DNA of 64,000 nt from the NCBI RefSeq assembly GCF_014451325.2, contig NZ_JACSCH020000004.1, forward strand, positions 1 through 64,000, written 5' to 3'. A program made the translations under genes and the position numbers. Shown piece after piece: positions 8,235 to 16,294 of the stretch (positions within the stretch are counted from its first letter, which is position 1; each line of letters starts with the position of its first letter). The stretch comes from Streptomyces sp. CB02980 (GTDB lineage Bacteria; Actinomycetota; Actinomycetes; Streptomycetales; Streptomycetaceae). Under the pieces are notes generated by a model. That model saw only the letters and a program-made list of their open reading frames with translations. It had not been told where the DNA came from and made no database searches.

Positions 8235-8473
8235 AGCGCCACGAAACCCGCCCCGACACCCAGGAAACCCGTCCCGCCGATCACATACGGCATGGTGTCC
8301 CGGCCGCCGGTCTCCGCCAGGCGCCCGTCGTCCGCGGCGGGGCCGTCCCGGGTCACCCCGATCCGTACCCCGCCCTGCTCGTCGGTGGCGTTGGCGGACG
8401 GTACGAACCACAGGGCGCACAGCAACGTGCCCGCGGCGGTCGCGGTCAGCAGTGGGCGTCGGGCGGCGGACAC
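8204..8473 (-). CDS. Small sortase-anchored surface protein (LAETG)
   Basis: 89 residues. A signal peptide (TATAAGTLLCALWFVPSANA, cut near residue 29) is followed by ~22 exposed residues, then LAETG (52-56), a hydrophobic segment (VIGGTGFLGVGAGFVALAM) and a basic tail RRRDRTS: a complete cell-wall sorting signal. LAxTG is the motif used by class E sortases, which in Streptomyces attach the long chaplins. The mature exposed part is so short that its role is unclear. No sortase gene is in the window. Confidence 0.8.
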   Translation of the reverse strand: MSAARRPLLTATAAGTLLCALWFVPSANATDEQGGVRIGVTRDGPAADDGRLAETGGRDTMPYVIGGTGFLGVGAGFVALAMRRRDRTS

Positions 8474-8584
8474 GGAAATTTCGATCCCCCTTGCGGAAAC
8501 CGCGAATTGGTCGGTGCGCCGATGCTAATGAACACAGCGGGTCGTGGGAAAGCCGGGAGCCCCGGGACGCCTACGCTCCGACTC

Positions 8585-8926
8585 ATGAGTACTTCTGAGA
8601 CACCGCGCTATGTACGCCTTCGGGTCGATGTGGTCCTGGAGATCGACGGACCGGCCGAGCTGGCATCGGCGGCCGAGGCCCGGATCGACGCCGACGAGTT
8701 CATGCCCGAGGAGGAGCGGGTGCCCGCCCGCGCCGCCGCGAACGAGGACAGCGCCGAGGCCCTCGCGTACCTCGTCGAGCCCTTCGACCTGATCCGCGAC
8801 GTCCCCGGCATCGAGATGGTCCAGGCCTCCTGGAGCAGTGAGGAGATCGAGTACGACCCCGATGCGCTGGAGTGGGACCTCGGCGAGGAAGATGGGGCGG
8901 AGGAAGACGACGACGACCGGTCGTAA
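8585..8926 (+). CDS. Conserved acidic hypothetical protein
   Basis: 113 residues (MSTSETPRYVRLRVDVVLEI to EEDDDDRS). It has no signal or membrane segment and a strongly acidic C-terminus. No ribosome binding site; TACGCT at 8572-8577 ends 7 nt before the ATG, again the leaderless promoter layout. A 14-bp hairpin (8946-8978) follows. Function unknown. Confidence 0.75.
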   Translation: MSTSETPRYVRLRVDVVLEIDGPAELASAAEARIDADEFMPEEERVPARAAANEDSAEALAYLVEPFDLIRDVPGIEMVQASWSSEEIEYDPDALEWDLGEEDGAEEDDDDRS

Positions 8927-8945
8927 GGCTGGTATCCGCCCTGTT

Positions 8946-8978
8946 CACAGGCCCCGGGACGGCTTCCCGGGGCCTGTG
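8946..8978 (+). terminator. Hairpin terminator
   Basis: CACAGGCCCCGGGA (8946-8959) pairs perfectly with TCCCGGGGCCTGTG (8965-8978) across a 5-nt loop, 20 nt after the stop of the acidic protein gene. Confidence 0.85.
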
Positions 8979-9159
8979 GTGCGCCAGGGGTGCGACCGGT
9001 GACGGAGGCCACTGCGGCTCCGGGAACCGGACGGGACCGTACGAGCGTGTCGATCAGTGGTGTTCCCCACAAACGCTCCGCTTCCGGAACCGGACGGGGT
9101 GTCATGGGCGTTCTTATCAAGAAGTTGGCAGGGAATCGGCGACGATGGAGAAGCGTGTG

Positions 9160-10416
9160 ATGACGGACGGCAAGCGCCGCCGCAGGAGCCTGGCCGCCGC
9201 GGCCGCCGTGCTCAGCGGTGTGCTGGTGCTCTCGGCGTGCAGCGACGAGGACAAGGGCGCGGGCGCCTCCGGCTCCGCGACGCCGCAGTCACAGGCCCAG
9301 GTCGACGAGGCGGCCGCGCAGAAGACGTCCAAGGCGAAGATCACGATCTCGCCGAAGAACGGTGCGCAGAACGCCTCCATCAACAAGGACGCCAAGGTCT
9401 CCGTCACCGAGGGCAAGCTCACCGAGGTCGTCATGACCTCCGTCGAGGGCGAGGCCGTCAAGGGCGAGATAGCCGCCGACGGCCTGAGCTGGAAGCCGTC
9501 CGGTCAGCTCGAACGCGCCACGGTCTACAAGATCGCCGCCACGGCCACGGACGCGGAGGGCCTGGAGGCGCACGAGAACTCCTCGTTCACCACGGTCTCC
9601 AAGGCCAACAGCTTCATCGGCAACTTCACGCCGGAGGACGGCTCGACCGTCGGCGTCGGCATGCCGGTCTCGATCAACTTCAACAAGGCGATCACCGACA
9701 AGAAGGCCGTCCAGGACGGCATCAAGGTCACCTCCAGCACCGGCCAGGAGGTCGTCGGGCACTGGTTCGACGGCACGCGCCTCGACTTCCGTCCGGACGA
9801 CTACTGGACCGAGGGCTCGACCGTCACCCTCAAGCTCGACCTCGACGGCGTCGAGGGCGCCGACGGCGTCTTCGGCGTCCAGCAGAAGACCGTCACCTTC
9901 AAGATCGGCCGCAACCAGGTCTCCACCGTCGACGTCGCCACCAAGACCATGACGGTCACCCAGGACGGCAAGACGATCAAGACCATCCCGGTCTCCGCCG
10001 GCTCCCCGGAGAACCCGACCTACAACGGTCAGATGGTGATCTCCGAGAAGTTCAAGGAGACCCGGATGAACGGCGCGACCGTCGGCTTCACCGACGACGA
10101 CGGCAAGGGCGAGTACGACATCAAGGACGTGCCGCACGCCATGCGCCTGTCCACGTCGGGCACGTTCATCCACGGCAACTACTGGGGCCCGGACTCGATC
10201 TTCGGCTCGGCCAACACCAGCCACGGCTGCGTCGGCCTGAACGACGTCAAGGGCGCCGGCGACCCGAACCAGCAGGCCGCCTGGCTGTACGACCACTCGA
10301 TCGTCGGCGACGTCGTGATCGTCAAGAACTCCAAGGACAAGACGATCGCCCCCAGCAACGGCCTCAACGGCTGGAACATGAGCTGGGCGGACTGGAAGGC
10401 CGGCTCGGCGGCCTGA
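9160..10416 (+). CDS. L,D-transpeptidase lipoprotein (YkuD family)
   Basis: 418 residues. The start is ATG 9160 (or GTG 9157), placed by GGAGAAG at 9147-9153; ATG 9145 lacks such a site. A basic N-terminus and hydrophobic segment end in the lipobox LSAC, so it is a membrane-anchored lipoprotein. Two Ig-like domains (ITISPKNGAQNASINKDAKV; FTPEDGSTVGVGMPVSI) precede the YkuD domain with HGNYWGPDSIFGSANTSHGCVGL, catalytic Cys ~357. It should form 3-3 cross-links in peptidoglycan, like mycobacterial LdtMt2. Complete; ends in a strong hairpin. Confidence 0.93.
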   Translation: MTDGKRRRRSLAAAAAVLSGVLVLSACSDEDKGAGASGSATPQSQAQVDEAAAQKTSKAKITISPKNGAQNASINKDAKVSVTEGKLTEVVMTSVEGEAVKGEIAADGLSWKPSGQLERATVYKIAATATDAEGLEAHENSSFTTVSKANSFIGNFTPEDGSTVGVGMPVSINFNKAITDKKAVQDGIKVTSSTGQEVVGHWFDGTRLDFRPDDYWTEGSTVTLKLDLDGVEGADGVFGVQQKTVTFKIGRNQVSTVDVATKTMTVTQDGKTIKTIPVSAGSPENPTYNGQMVISEKFKETRMNGATVGFTDDDGKGEYDIKDVPHAMRLSTSGTFIHGNYWGPDSIFGSANTSHGCVGLNDVKGAGDPNQQAAWLYDHSIVGDVVIVKNSKDKTIAPSNGLNGWNMSWADWKAGSAA

Positions 10417-10435
10417 CCTCCCCGGCACGCGCGTA

Positions 10436-10476
10436 CGAGAACGGCCCCCTCCCGCACCGGGAGGGGGCCGTTCTCG
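10436..10476. terminator. Bidirectional terminator
   Basis: An 18-bp near-perfect stem, CGAGAACGGCCCCCTCCC against GGGAGGGGGCCGTTCTCG, between the convergent transpeptidase and MmyB-type genes. Confidence 0.85.
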
Positions 10477-10481
10477 TCTCG

Positions 10482-11351
10482 CTACTTCCGCACGTCCACG
10501 CTCTCGTCCACACCCCACTGCGCCAGCAGCCGCAGCGCGTCCGCCGACGCCGTCCCCGGCTCCGCCTGGTACGTGATGAGCATCAGGTCCGGATCCCCGC
10601 CCGCCACCTGCATGCTCTCGTACGTCAGCGTCATCTCACCCACCAGCGGATGCCGCAGCACCTTCGTCCCGTGGCCCTTGTCCGCGACGGTGTGCGCCGC
10701 CCACAGCGAGCGGAACTCCTCGCTGCGCACCGACAGCTCGCCGACCAGCGCGAGCAGCGCCGGATCCTCCGGGTAGCAGCCCGCGTACAGCCGCAGCACG
10801 CTCACCACCTCGGTCGCCTTGCACTCCCAGTCCCGGTAGAGATCACGCGAGTTGGGCCCGAGGAAGACCATCCTGGCCACATTGCGCTCGGTCGGCTCCA
10901 TCGCCTCGAAGTCACCCATCAGAGCCCGCGCCATCCGGTTCCAGGCGAGGACGTCGAGCCGCCGGCCCACGACGAACGCCGGGATGCCCTCCATCGCGTC
11001 CAGCAGATGCCGCAGACCCGGCCGCACCTGCTGGGGGCGGGCGATCGCCGCCCGGTGCTGCCTCTTCTTCGCCGTCGGCTTCGCCAGATGCGTCAGATGC
11101 GCCCGCTCCGTGTCGCTCAGCCGCAGGGCCCGCGCGATCGAGTCCAGCACCTCCATGGACACATTGCGGCCGTTGCCCTGTTCGAGCCGGGTGTAGTACG
11201 CCACCGACACCCCGGCCAGCTGCGCCAGCTCCTCCCGGCGCAGCCCGGGCACCCGGCGGTGGCGCCCGAAATCCGGCAGACCCACGTCCTCCGGCTTCAG
11301 CCGGGCCCGGCGCGAGCGCAGGAATTCGCTGAGTTCGGCACTGAGATCCAT
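10482..11351 (-). CDS. XRE regulator with MmyB-like ligand domain
   Basis: 289 residues. The N-terminal helix-turn-helix ([32 protein letters not shown]) is followed by a MmyB-like PAS domain ([49 protein letters not shown]), which in MmyB binds a fatty acid-like ligand. It is divergent from the alcohol dehydrogenase with ~128 bp between, a pairing often seen in Streptomyces, so it probably controls that gene and itself. Confidence 0.9.
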   Translation of the reverse strand: MDLSAELSEFLRSRRARLKPEDVGLPDFGRHRRVPGLRREELAQLAGVSVAYYTRLEQGNGRNVSMEVLDSIARALRLSDTERAHLTHLAKPTAKKRQHRAAIARPQQVRPGLRHLLDAMEGIPAFVVGRRLDVLAWNRMARALMGDFEAMEPTERNVARMVFLGPNSRDLYRDWECKATEVVSVLRLYAGCYPEDPALLALVGELSVRSEEFRSLWAAHTVADKGHGTKVLRHPLVGEMTLTYESMQVAGGDPDLMLITYQAEPGTASADALRLLAQWGVDESVDVRK

Positions 11352-11479
11352 GCGTCCCGATTATCCCAGGTCGTACGTCCCGGCGGACCGCTGTTCCTGT
11401 CCCTGCCAGTGGTAGGCACGCTGGACGTAGGCAGAACAGGGGGCTGGGTGAAGCCGCCGCCGCCGCGCAGGCTGGGGCC

Positions 11480-12532
11480 ATGACCACGAACGTGACCACC
11501 GTCCCCGCGTACGCCGCACCCGCCGCCAACGCCCCGCTGGAGCGCACCACCGTGCCGCGCCGGCCCGTCGGCGAGCACGACGTCCTCATCGAGATCAAGT
11601 ACTCCGGCATCTGTCACTCCGACATCCACCAGGCCCGTGACGGCTGGGGCGAGGGCATCTTCCCGATGGTCCCGGGCCACGAGATCGCCGGAATCGTCGC
11701 CGAGGTCGGCCCCGGGGTCAGCCGGTTCCAGGTCGGCGACCGGGTCGGCGTCGGCTGCTTCGTCGACTCCTGCCGCGAGTGCGCGTACTGCCTCCAGGGC
11801 CTGGAGCAGTACTGCGCGGGCGGCATGACCGGCACGTACAACGCCCTCGACAAGAACGGCGAGCCCACCTACGGCGGCTACTCCCGCCACATCGTCGTCG
11901 ACGAGAACTACACCCTGCGCATCCCCGAGGGCATCGGCCTCGACGAGGCCGCCCCGCTGCTCTGCGCCGGCATCACCCTCTACTCGCCGCTCGCCCACTG
12001 GCAGGCCGGCCCCGGCAAGAAGGTCGCGATCGTCGGCCTCGGCGGCCTCGGCCACATGGGCGTCAAGATCGCCCACGCGCTCGGCGCCGAGGTGACCGTC
12101 CTCAGCCAGTCCCTGAAGAAGCAGGAGGACGGCCTGAAGCTGGGCGCCGACCACTACTACGCCACCAGCGACCCGGCGACCTTCACCGAGCTGGCCGGCA
12201 CCTTCGACCTGGTGATCTCCACGGTCTCCGCGCCGCTCGACTTCAACGCCTACCTGAGCCTGGTCAAGACGGACGGCGCCCTGGTGAACGTCGGCGCCCC
12301 CGAAGAGCCCGTCTCCATCGGCCTCTTCTCCCTCATCGGCGGCCGCAAGACCCTCGCGGGCTCGATGATCGGCAGCATCGCCGAGACGCAGGAGATGCTC
12401 GACTTCTGCGCGGAGCACGGCCTCGGCGCGGAGATCGAACTGATCCGCGCCGACCAGATCAACGAGGCGTACGAGCGGGTGCTCGCCAGCGACGTGCGCT
12501 ACCGCTTCGTGATCGACGCGTCGACGATCTGA
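11480..12532 (+). CDS. Zinc-dependent alcohol dehydrogenase, CAD/YahK type
   Basis: 350 residues. Medium-chain dehydrogenase: [11 protein letters not shown] and PGHEIAG (catalytic Zn ligands Cys, His, Glu), a four-Cys structural Zn loop ([20 protein letters not shown]) and the nucleotide loop [12 protein letters not shown]. The family (cinnamyl-alcohol dehydrogenase type, E. coli YahK) reduces diverse aldehydes with NADPH. All key residues are present. Probably regulated by the divergent MmyB-type protein. Confidence 0.92.
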   Translation: MTTNVTTVPAYAAPAANAPLERTTVPRRPVGEHDVLIEIKYSGICHSDIHQARDGWGEGIFPMVPGHEIAGIVAEVGPGVSRFQVGDRVGVGCFVDSCRECAYCLQGLEQYCAGGMTGTYNALDKNGEPTYGGYSRHIVVDENYTLRIPEGIGLDEAAPLLCAGITLYSPLAHWQAGPGKKVAIVGLGGLGHMGVKIAHALGAEVTVLSQSLKKQEDGLKLGADHYYATSDPATFTELAGTFDLVISTVSAPLDFNAYLSLVKTDGALVNVGAPEEPVSIGLFSLIGGRKTLAGSMIGSIAETQEMLDFCAEHGLGAEIELIRADQINEAYERVLASDVRYRFVIDASTI

Positions 12533-12545
12533 CCCCCGCGCACGG

Positions 12546-12596
12546 TGCCGGGGCATGACCTGCGGGGTAATCGACCCCGTACGGCATGCCCCGGCA
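12546..12596. promoter_or_regulatory. Nested dyad between ADH and DUF1330 genes
   Basis: Outer arms TGCCGGGGCATG (12546-12557) and CATGCCCCGGCA (12585-12596) enclose inner arms CGGGGT (12563-12568) and ACCCCG (12574-12579). It begins 14 nt after the ADH stop, so it can terminate that transcript. It also ends only 10 nt before the next ATG, so it could be an operator or block translation. Confidence 0.6.
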
Positions 12597-12606
12597 TTCT
12601 TGCGTC

Positions 12607-12963
12607 ATGACCGCATACGCCATCGGAAACCTGCACCCGAAGCCCGTCCTCGACGAGGAGGTCTTCACCTACATGGAGCGCATCCAGGGCACCCTGGACC
12701 CCTTCGGCGGCCACTTCCTCGTCCACGGCGCACGCACCCGCGAGGTCCGCGAGGGCGACTGGCCGGGCGCCGTCGTGATCATCGGCTTCCCGTCGTACGA
12801 GAACGCCCGCGCCTGGTACGACTCCGCCGCCTACCAGGCCCTGATACCCCTCCGCACCCGCCACATGGCCGGCGACATCCTCCTGGTCGAGGGCGTCGCC
12901 GACGGGTACGACCCGGCGGCGACGGCCGCGGCCATGCGGGCCGCGTCAGGCGACCAGGCCTGA
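12607..12963 (+). CDS. DUF1330 family protein
   Basis: 118 residues. A small alpha+beta ferredoxin-like barrel protein: YMERIQGTLDPFGGHFLVHGARTREVREGDWPG, then VIIGFPSYENARAWYDSAAYQAL and a C-terminal part. DUF1330 proteins are dimeric and widespread; their role is not established. The 3' end overlaps that of the convergent ABC-F gene by 18 bp. Confidence 0.88.
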   Translation: MTAYAIGNLHPKPVLDEEVFTYMERIQGTLDPFGGHFLVHGARTREVREGDWPGAVVIIGFPSYENARAWYDSAAYQALIPLRTRHMAGDILLVEGVADGYDPAATAAAMRAASGDQA

Positions 12964-14583
12964 GCGGAGCTCAAGCCGCCTGCCGCCGAAGCCCGCGCGG
13001 AAGCGTTCGTCGTGGGAGACTGCGACCACCGCGCCCTGGAAGGCGGCCAGGGCCGCCTCCAGGTCCTCCACCAGGGAGAGCGCCACATGGTTGGTCGGCT
13101 CGTCCAGGACGAGCAGATCGGCGGGCCGGGTCACCAGCCGGGCCAGCTCCAGACGGCGCTGCTGGCCCACCGAGAGCCGCGCCACCGGCACGGACAGGTC
13201 CTCCTCACGGAAGAGCCCGAGGGCCAGCAGCTCCGCCGCGTACTCCTCGGGCAGACCGGGGCGCCCCGCCGCGTACTCCGCGAGCAGCGGCCTCGGGGAC
13301 GGTACGGCGGGCAGCTCCTGGCGCAGCAGGCCGACCCGGCCCGAGCGGCCGACCGTCCCGCTGTCGGGACGCAGGTCCCCGGCGAGGACCCGCAGCAGGG
13401 TCGTCTTGCCGGCGCCGTTGGGCCCGGAGACGAGCAGCCGGTCCCCGGCCGAGATCCGGAGCTTGTCGATCCGCAACCGCTCGTCGACGACGACGTCGAC
13501 GAGCTCGACGAGCGGCCCGTCGGCGGGGCCTCCTTCGGCGTCGGGGGCCGCCGTCGCGATCCGGGCCGTGAAGCGCAGGGGTTCCGGTGGGGCGGGGACC
13601 GGGGACCTCCGCAGCTGCTCCAGCCTGACCCGGGCCGCCCTGACCTGGCCCGACAGCTTGTTCTCGTGCGAGCGGCGGTGCTTGCCGAAGCCCTGCCGGG
13701 GGTCCTTCCCCGACCCCGCGAGCCGCTGCCCGGCCGCCGCCACCAGCTCCTCGGTACGGGCCAGCTCCTCCCGCCACTCCTCGTGCTCCTGCGCCCGGCG
13801 GCGGCGGGCCGCGGCCTTCGCCGCGCGGTAGCCGGACCAGCCGTCGCCGTACCGGGTCACCGCGCGGGTGTCCCGGTCGACCTCCAGGATCGCGGTCGTC
13901 ATGCCCTCCAGGAACGCCCGGTCGTGGGTGACCGCGACCACCGTGCCGCGGTGGGTGCGCAACCGTTCCTCCAGCCAGTCGGCGGCGGCCCGGTCGAGGT
14001 GGTTCGTCGGTTCGTCGAGGAGCAGCAGCTCGGCGCCCGAGGCGAGGACGCAGGCGAGGGCGAGCCGCGACTGCTCGCCGCCGGAGAGGGTGCCGACGCG
14101 GCGCTCGTACGGGACGTGACCGAGGCCGAGCCCGTGCAGTGCGGCGTCCACCCGGGCGTCGGCCTGGTAGCCGCCCCGCTCCTCGTAGCGGGCGGCGAGT
14201 TCCCCGTACGCGAGGAGTTCCTCGGGTGTCGCGGAGCCGAGTGTCTCCTCGGCGGCCCGCATCTCCCGTTCCATGGCGCGGAGTTCGGCGAGCGCCGCGT
14301 CGACGGCGTTCCGCACGGTGTGCTCGGGTCCCAGGCCGAGGGTCTCGGCGAGCGTCTGGGCGAGACGCGCGACGCCACCGGGGAAGCGGACGGTCACCTC
14401 CCCGGTGTCGGGCGCCTCGGCCCCGGCCATGAGCCGGAGCAGGGTGGATTTGCCGGAGCCGTTCTCACCGATGACGGCGGCCTTCTCGCCGGGGCGGACG
14501 GTGAGCGTGAGCTGGTCGAGGACGGAGCGGTCCCCGTAGGACTTGGAGACGTCCTTCAGGGTCGACTGGGCGCGGTCGCGCAT
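12946..14583 (-). CDS. ABC-F family ATPase (ribosome-protection type candidate)
   Basis: 545 residues with two ABC domains and no membrane segment: Walker A GENGSGKST, signature LSGGEQSRLALA, Walker B LLLLDEPTNHLD; then GPNGAGKTT, LSVGQQRRLELA and LLVLDEPTNHVA. The linker between (~220-320) is rich in Arg/Lys and Glu, as in ABC-F proteins, where it enters the ribosomal E site. ABC-F members either tune translation or give resistance to macrolides, lincosamides and similar drugs. The second Walker B is followed by HV instead of HL/D. GGGAGAG precedes the ATG. A tiny ORF upstream suggests drug-controlled attenuation, which favours a resistance role. Confidence 0.9.
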   Translation of the reverse strand: MRDRAQSTLKDVSKSYGDRSVLDQLTLTVRPGEKAAVIGENGSGKSTLLRLMAGAEAPDTGEVTVRFPGGVARLAQTLAETLGLGPEHTVRNAVDAALAELRAMEREMRAAEETLGSATPEELLAYGELAARYEERGGYQADARVDAALHGLGLGHVPYERRVGTLSGGEQSRLALACVLASGAELLLLDEPTNHLDRAAADWLEERLRTHRGTVVAVTHDRAFLEGMTTAILEVDRDTRAVTRYGDGWSGYRAAKAAARRRRAQEHEEWREELARTEELVAAAGQRLAGSGKDPRQGFGKHRRSHENKLSGQVRAARVRLEQLRRSPVPAPPEPLRFTARIATAAPDAEGGPADGPLVELVDVVVDERLRIDKLRISAGDRLLVSGPNGAGKTTLLRVLAGDLRPDSGTVGRSGRVGLLRQELPAVPSPRPLLAEYAAGRPGLPEEYAAELLALGLFREEDLSVPVARLSVGQQRRLELARLVTRPADLLVLDEPTNHVALSLVEDLEAALAAFQGAVVAVSHDERFRAGFGGRRLELRSGLVA

Positions 14584-14698
14584 GGGATCTCTCCCTGGGT
14601 ACTGGGGGGCGTTCGGGCCGGGGAGGGGACACCGGGACCACCACTGCCGCGCCCCGAGGGCGCCGGATCAGCGGGTCACACCGTGTCCGCGGCCGGAA
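14584..14698 (-). promoter_or_regulatory. Candidate attenuator leader of the ABC-F gene
   Basis: This 115-nt RNA leader lies between the small ORF and the ABC-F ATG. It contains a 6-bp hairpin (GCGCCC/GGGCGC, 14649-14654 with 14658-14663). It also has a competing long-range pair GGACAC/GTGTCC (14627-14632 with 14683-14688) whose upstream arm begins 11 nt after the leader stop. Ribosome stalling on the leader could switch between them. Inferred only from pairing by eye. Confidence 0.45.
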
Positions 14699-14725
14699 TC
14701 AGACAAAGAAGGAGAACGAACCCAT
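14699..14725 (-). CDS. Leader peptide MGSFSFFV upstream of ABC-F gene
   Basis: An eight-codon ORF, MGSFSFFV then TGA, in the 5' region of the ABC-F gene. It resembles the start of the ErmC leader peptide (MGIFSIFVI), which stalls the ribosome when erythromycin is bound. TACACT at 14733-14738 (read on the minus strand) ends 7 nt before the ATG and there is no ribosome binding site, so the leader ORF may be translated from a leaderless mRNA. The resemblance is seen in the sequence; a stalling function is inferred. Confidence 0.5.
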   Translation of the reverse strand: MGSFSFFV

Positions 14726-14739
14726 ACGCCCGAGTGTAG

Positions 14740-15417
14740 CTACGGCGAGTGCGGGACCGCCGTGGCTTTTACGGCGTAGTCGAGGAGCTCCGCGAAGCGC
14801 AGCCACTGGAGGAGGGGCACGTTCAGCGGCGCGTGGCCCGGAGAGATCCGGCGGCGGATGTCGGCGACGATGCCGGCGGACTCGTCCCGGGTCGGCCCGT
14901 CGGGCTGTCCGAGGGCGGCGAGCCAGGCGGCCGCGCAGGCGTCGAGACGGCCGTGCAGGTCTGCGAACCGGTGCCCGAGGTCGTCGGAGAGCAGCGTGGG
15001 ATCGGGGTGCGGAAGCTTCAGGAACGCGGTACGACTCGTCGCCACGGCGGCGACGAGCCCCAGGCGAGAGGGCCCGGCCCCACCGGGCCAGCGGGGCCGC
15101 CACGGCGGCGCCAGGGGATCCCCGCCCCGGGGAACACGGACGCCCGCCGCCTTCTCCACCCGGCGGCGGGCCGCGAAGACCGCGATCTCCTCGATCCTGG
15201 CGGCGCGGCTCGCCTCAAGCGTGTCGAGCGCGCGCAGCAGGGCGGCCGTGTCCCGCCGGAGGTCCGGCGCGGGCACGGCCGTCGCGGCGAGGTAGGCCCA
15301 GGTCGCGTGGAAGCCGAGCGGTCCGTACTCCCCGACGGCACACCGCAGCGCCCTGTGCCGACGCACGGGCGACGCCTGCTCGTCGCGCACCCGCCGCGCG
15401 TAGGTCCCGAAACTCAC
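14740..15417 (-). CDS. Conserved hypothetical protein
   Basis: About 225 residues from GTG 15417 (VSFGTYARRVRDEQ). An alternative GTG at 15462 would overlap msrA by 23 bp; neither has a clear ribosome binding site. The protein is Arg/Ala-rich and helical, with no signal peptide or recognisable motif; it ends WLRFAELLDYAVKATAVPHSP. It sits between msrA and the ABC-F leader, and the ABC-F promoter probably lies within its 3' end. Function unknown. Confidence 0.6.
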   Translation of the reverse strand: MSFGTYARRVRDEQASPVRRHRALRCAVGEYGPLGFHATWAYLAATAVPAPDLRRDTAALLRALDTLEASRAARIEEIAVFAARRRVEKAAGVRVPRGGDPLAPPWRPRWPGGAGPSRLGLVAAVATSRTAFLKLPHPDPTLLSDDLGHRFADLHGRLDACAAAWLAALGQPDGPTRDESAGIVADIRRRISPGHAPLNVPLLQWLRFAELLDYAVKATAVPHSP

Positions 15418-15439
15418 CCGAGGAAGCCCGTGCCCCTCG

Positions 15440-16102
15440 TCAGCCGTCGGCCTTCGCGACACCGATCGGGCAGGAGACGCCCGTTCCGCCGATGCCGCAG
15501 TAGCCCGCCGGGTTCTTGTCCAGGTACTGCTGGTGATATCCCTCCGCCGGATAGAAGGTCCGGCCTTCCGCCGGGAGGATCTCGGTGCTGATCGTGCCGT
15601 AGCCGGAGCCCGTCAGGACCTTCTGGTAGGCCTCGCGGGAGACGTCGGCGGTCGCCGCCTGGGCGGGGGAGTGGGTGTAGACGGCCGAGCGGTACTGGGT
15701 GCCCACGTCGTTGCCCTGGCGGAAGCCCTGGGTCGGGTCGTGGGACTCCCAGAAGAGCTTCAGGAGGGACTCGTACGAGACCTTCGACGGGTCGAAGACG
15801 ACCCGGACGACCTCGGTGTGACCGGTCAGGCCCGAGCAGACCTCCTCGTAGGCCGGGTTCGGCGTGTAGCCGCCCTGGTAGCCGACGAGAGTGGTCCAGA
15901 CGCCGTCGGTCTGCCAGAACTTGCGCTCGGCACCCCAGAAACAGCCGAGGGCGAAGTCGGCGACCTCCAGGCCCTCCGGGTACGGGCCGAGGAGCGGGTT
16001 GCCGAGGACCGTGTGGCGCTCGGGAACGGCGAACTCCGGCTCGGGACGGCCGCGCAGGGCCTGCTCGGGAGTGGGGAGGACGGGGGTGCGGGACAGGAAC
16101 AT
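15440..16102 (-). CDS. msrA: Peptide methionine-S-sulfoxide reductase
   Basis: 220 residues. It reduces the S-epimer of methionine sulfoxide in proteins after oxidative damage. The active-site motif GCFWG carries Cys54; a C-terminal pair of Cys ([14 protein letters not shown]) serves as the resolving cysteines recycled by thioredoxin. [12 protein letters not shown] and the [19 protein letters not shown] region are also diagnostic. GAGGAGAG precedes the ATG. Cytoplasmic. Complete. Confidence 0.97.
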   Translation of the reverse strand: MFLSRTPVLPTPEQALRGRPEPEFAVPERHTVLGNPLLGPYPEGLEVADFALGCFWGAERKFWQTDGVWTTLVGYQGGYTPNPAYEEVCSGLTGHTEVVRVVFDPSKVSYESLLKLFWESHDPTQGFRQGNDVGTQYRSAVYTHSPAQAATADVSREAYQKVLTGSGYGTISTEILPAEGRTFYPAEGYHQQYLDKNPAGYCGIGGTGVSCPIGVAKADG

Positions 16103-16233
16103 GCTGCATCTCTCCTCGACGGTCGGCAGTGGTCACAACGCCGGCGGGCGGGGAGGGATTCCCGAGGGGCCCCTCCCCGCCCGCCGGAGGCGTCGTGCGC
16201 GCCGCGCGCCGGGGAAGCGGTGTGCGGGAGTGC

Positions 16234-16284
16234 CGCGCGCCGCGACCGTCCGCGCGCCGCGACCGTCCGCGCGCCGCGACCGTC
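16234..16284. repeat. 17-bp perfect tandem repeat, three copies
   Basis: CGCGCGCCGCGACCGTC occurs three times head to tail in the gap between two minus-strand genes. The unit is largely self-complementary, so the transcript may fold here; it could act as a weak terminator. Confidence 0.8.
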
Positions 16285-16294
16285 CGCCGCGCCG

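Noticed and set aside
9057..11483. An 808-codon plus-strand frame across the transpeptidase and MmyB genes
   Set aside because: Composition is Arg/Gln/His-rich noise and it crosses two well-supported genes and a strong terminator.
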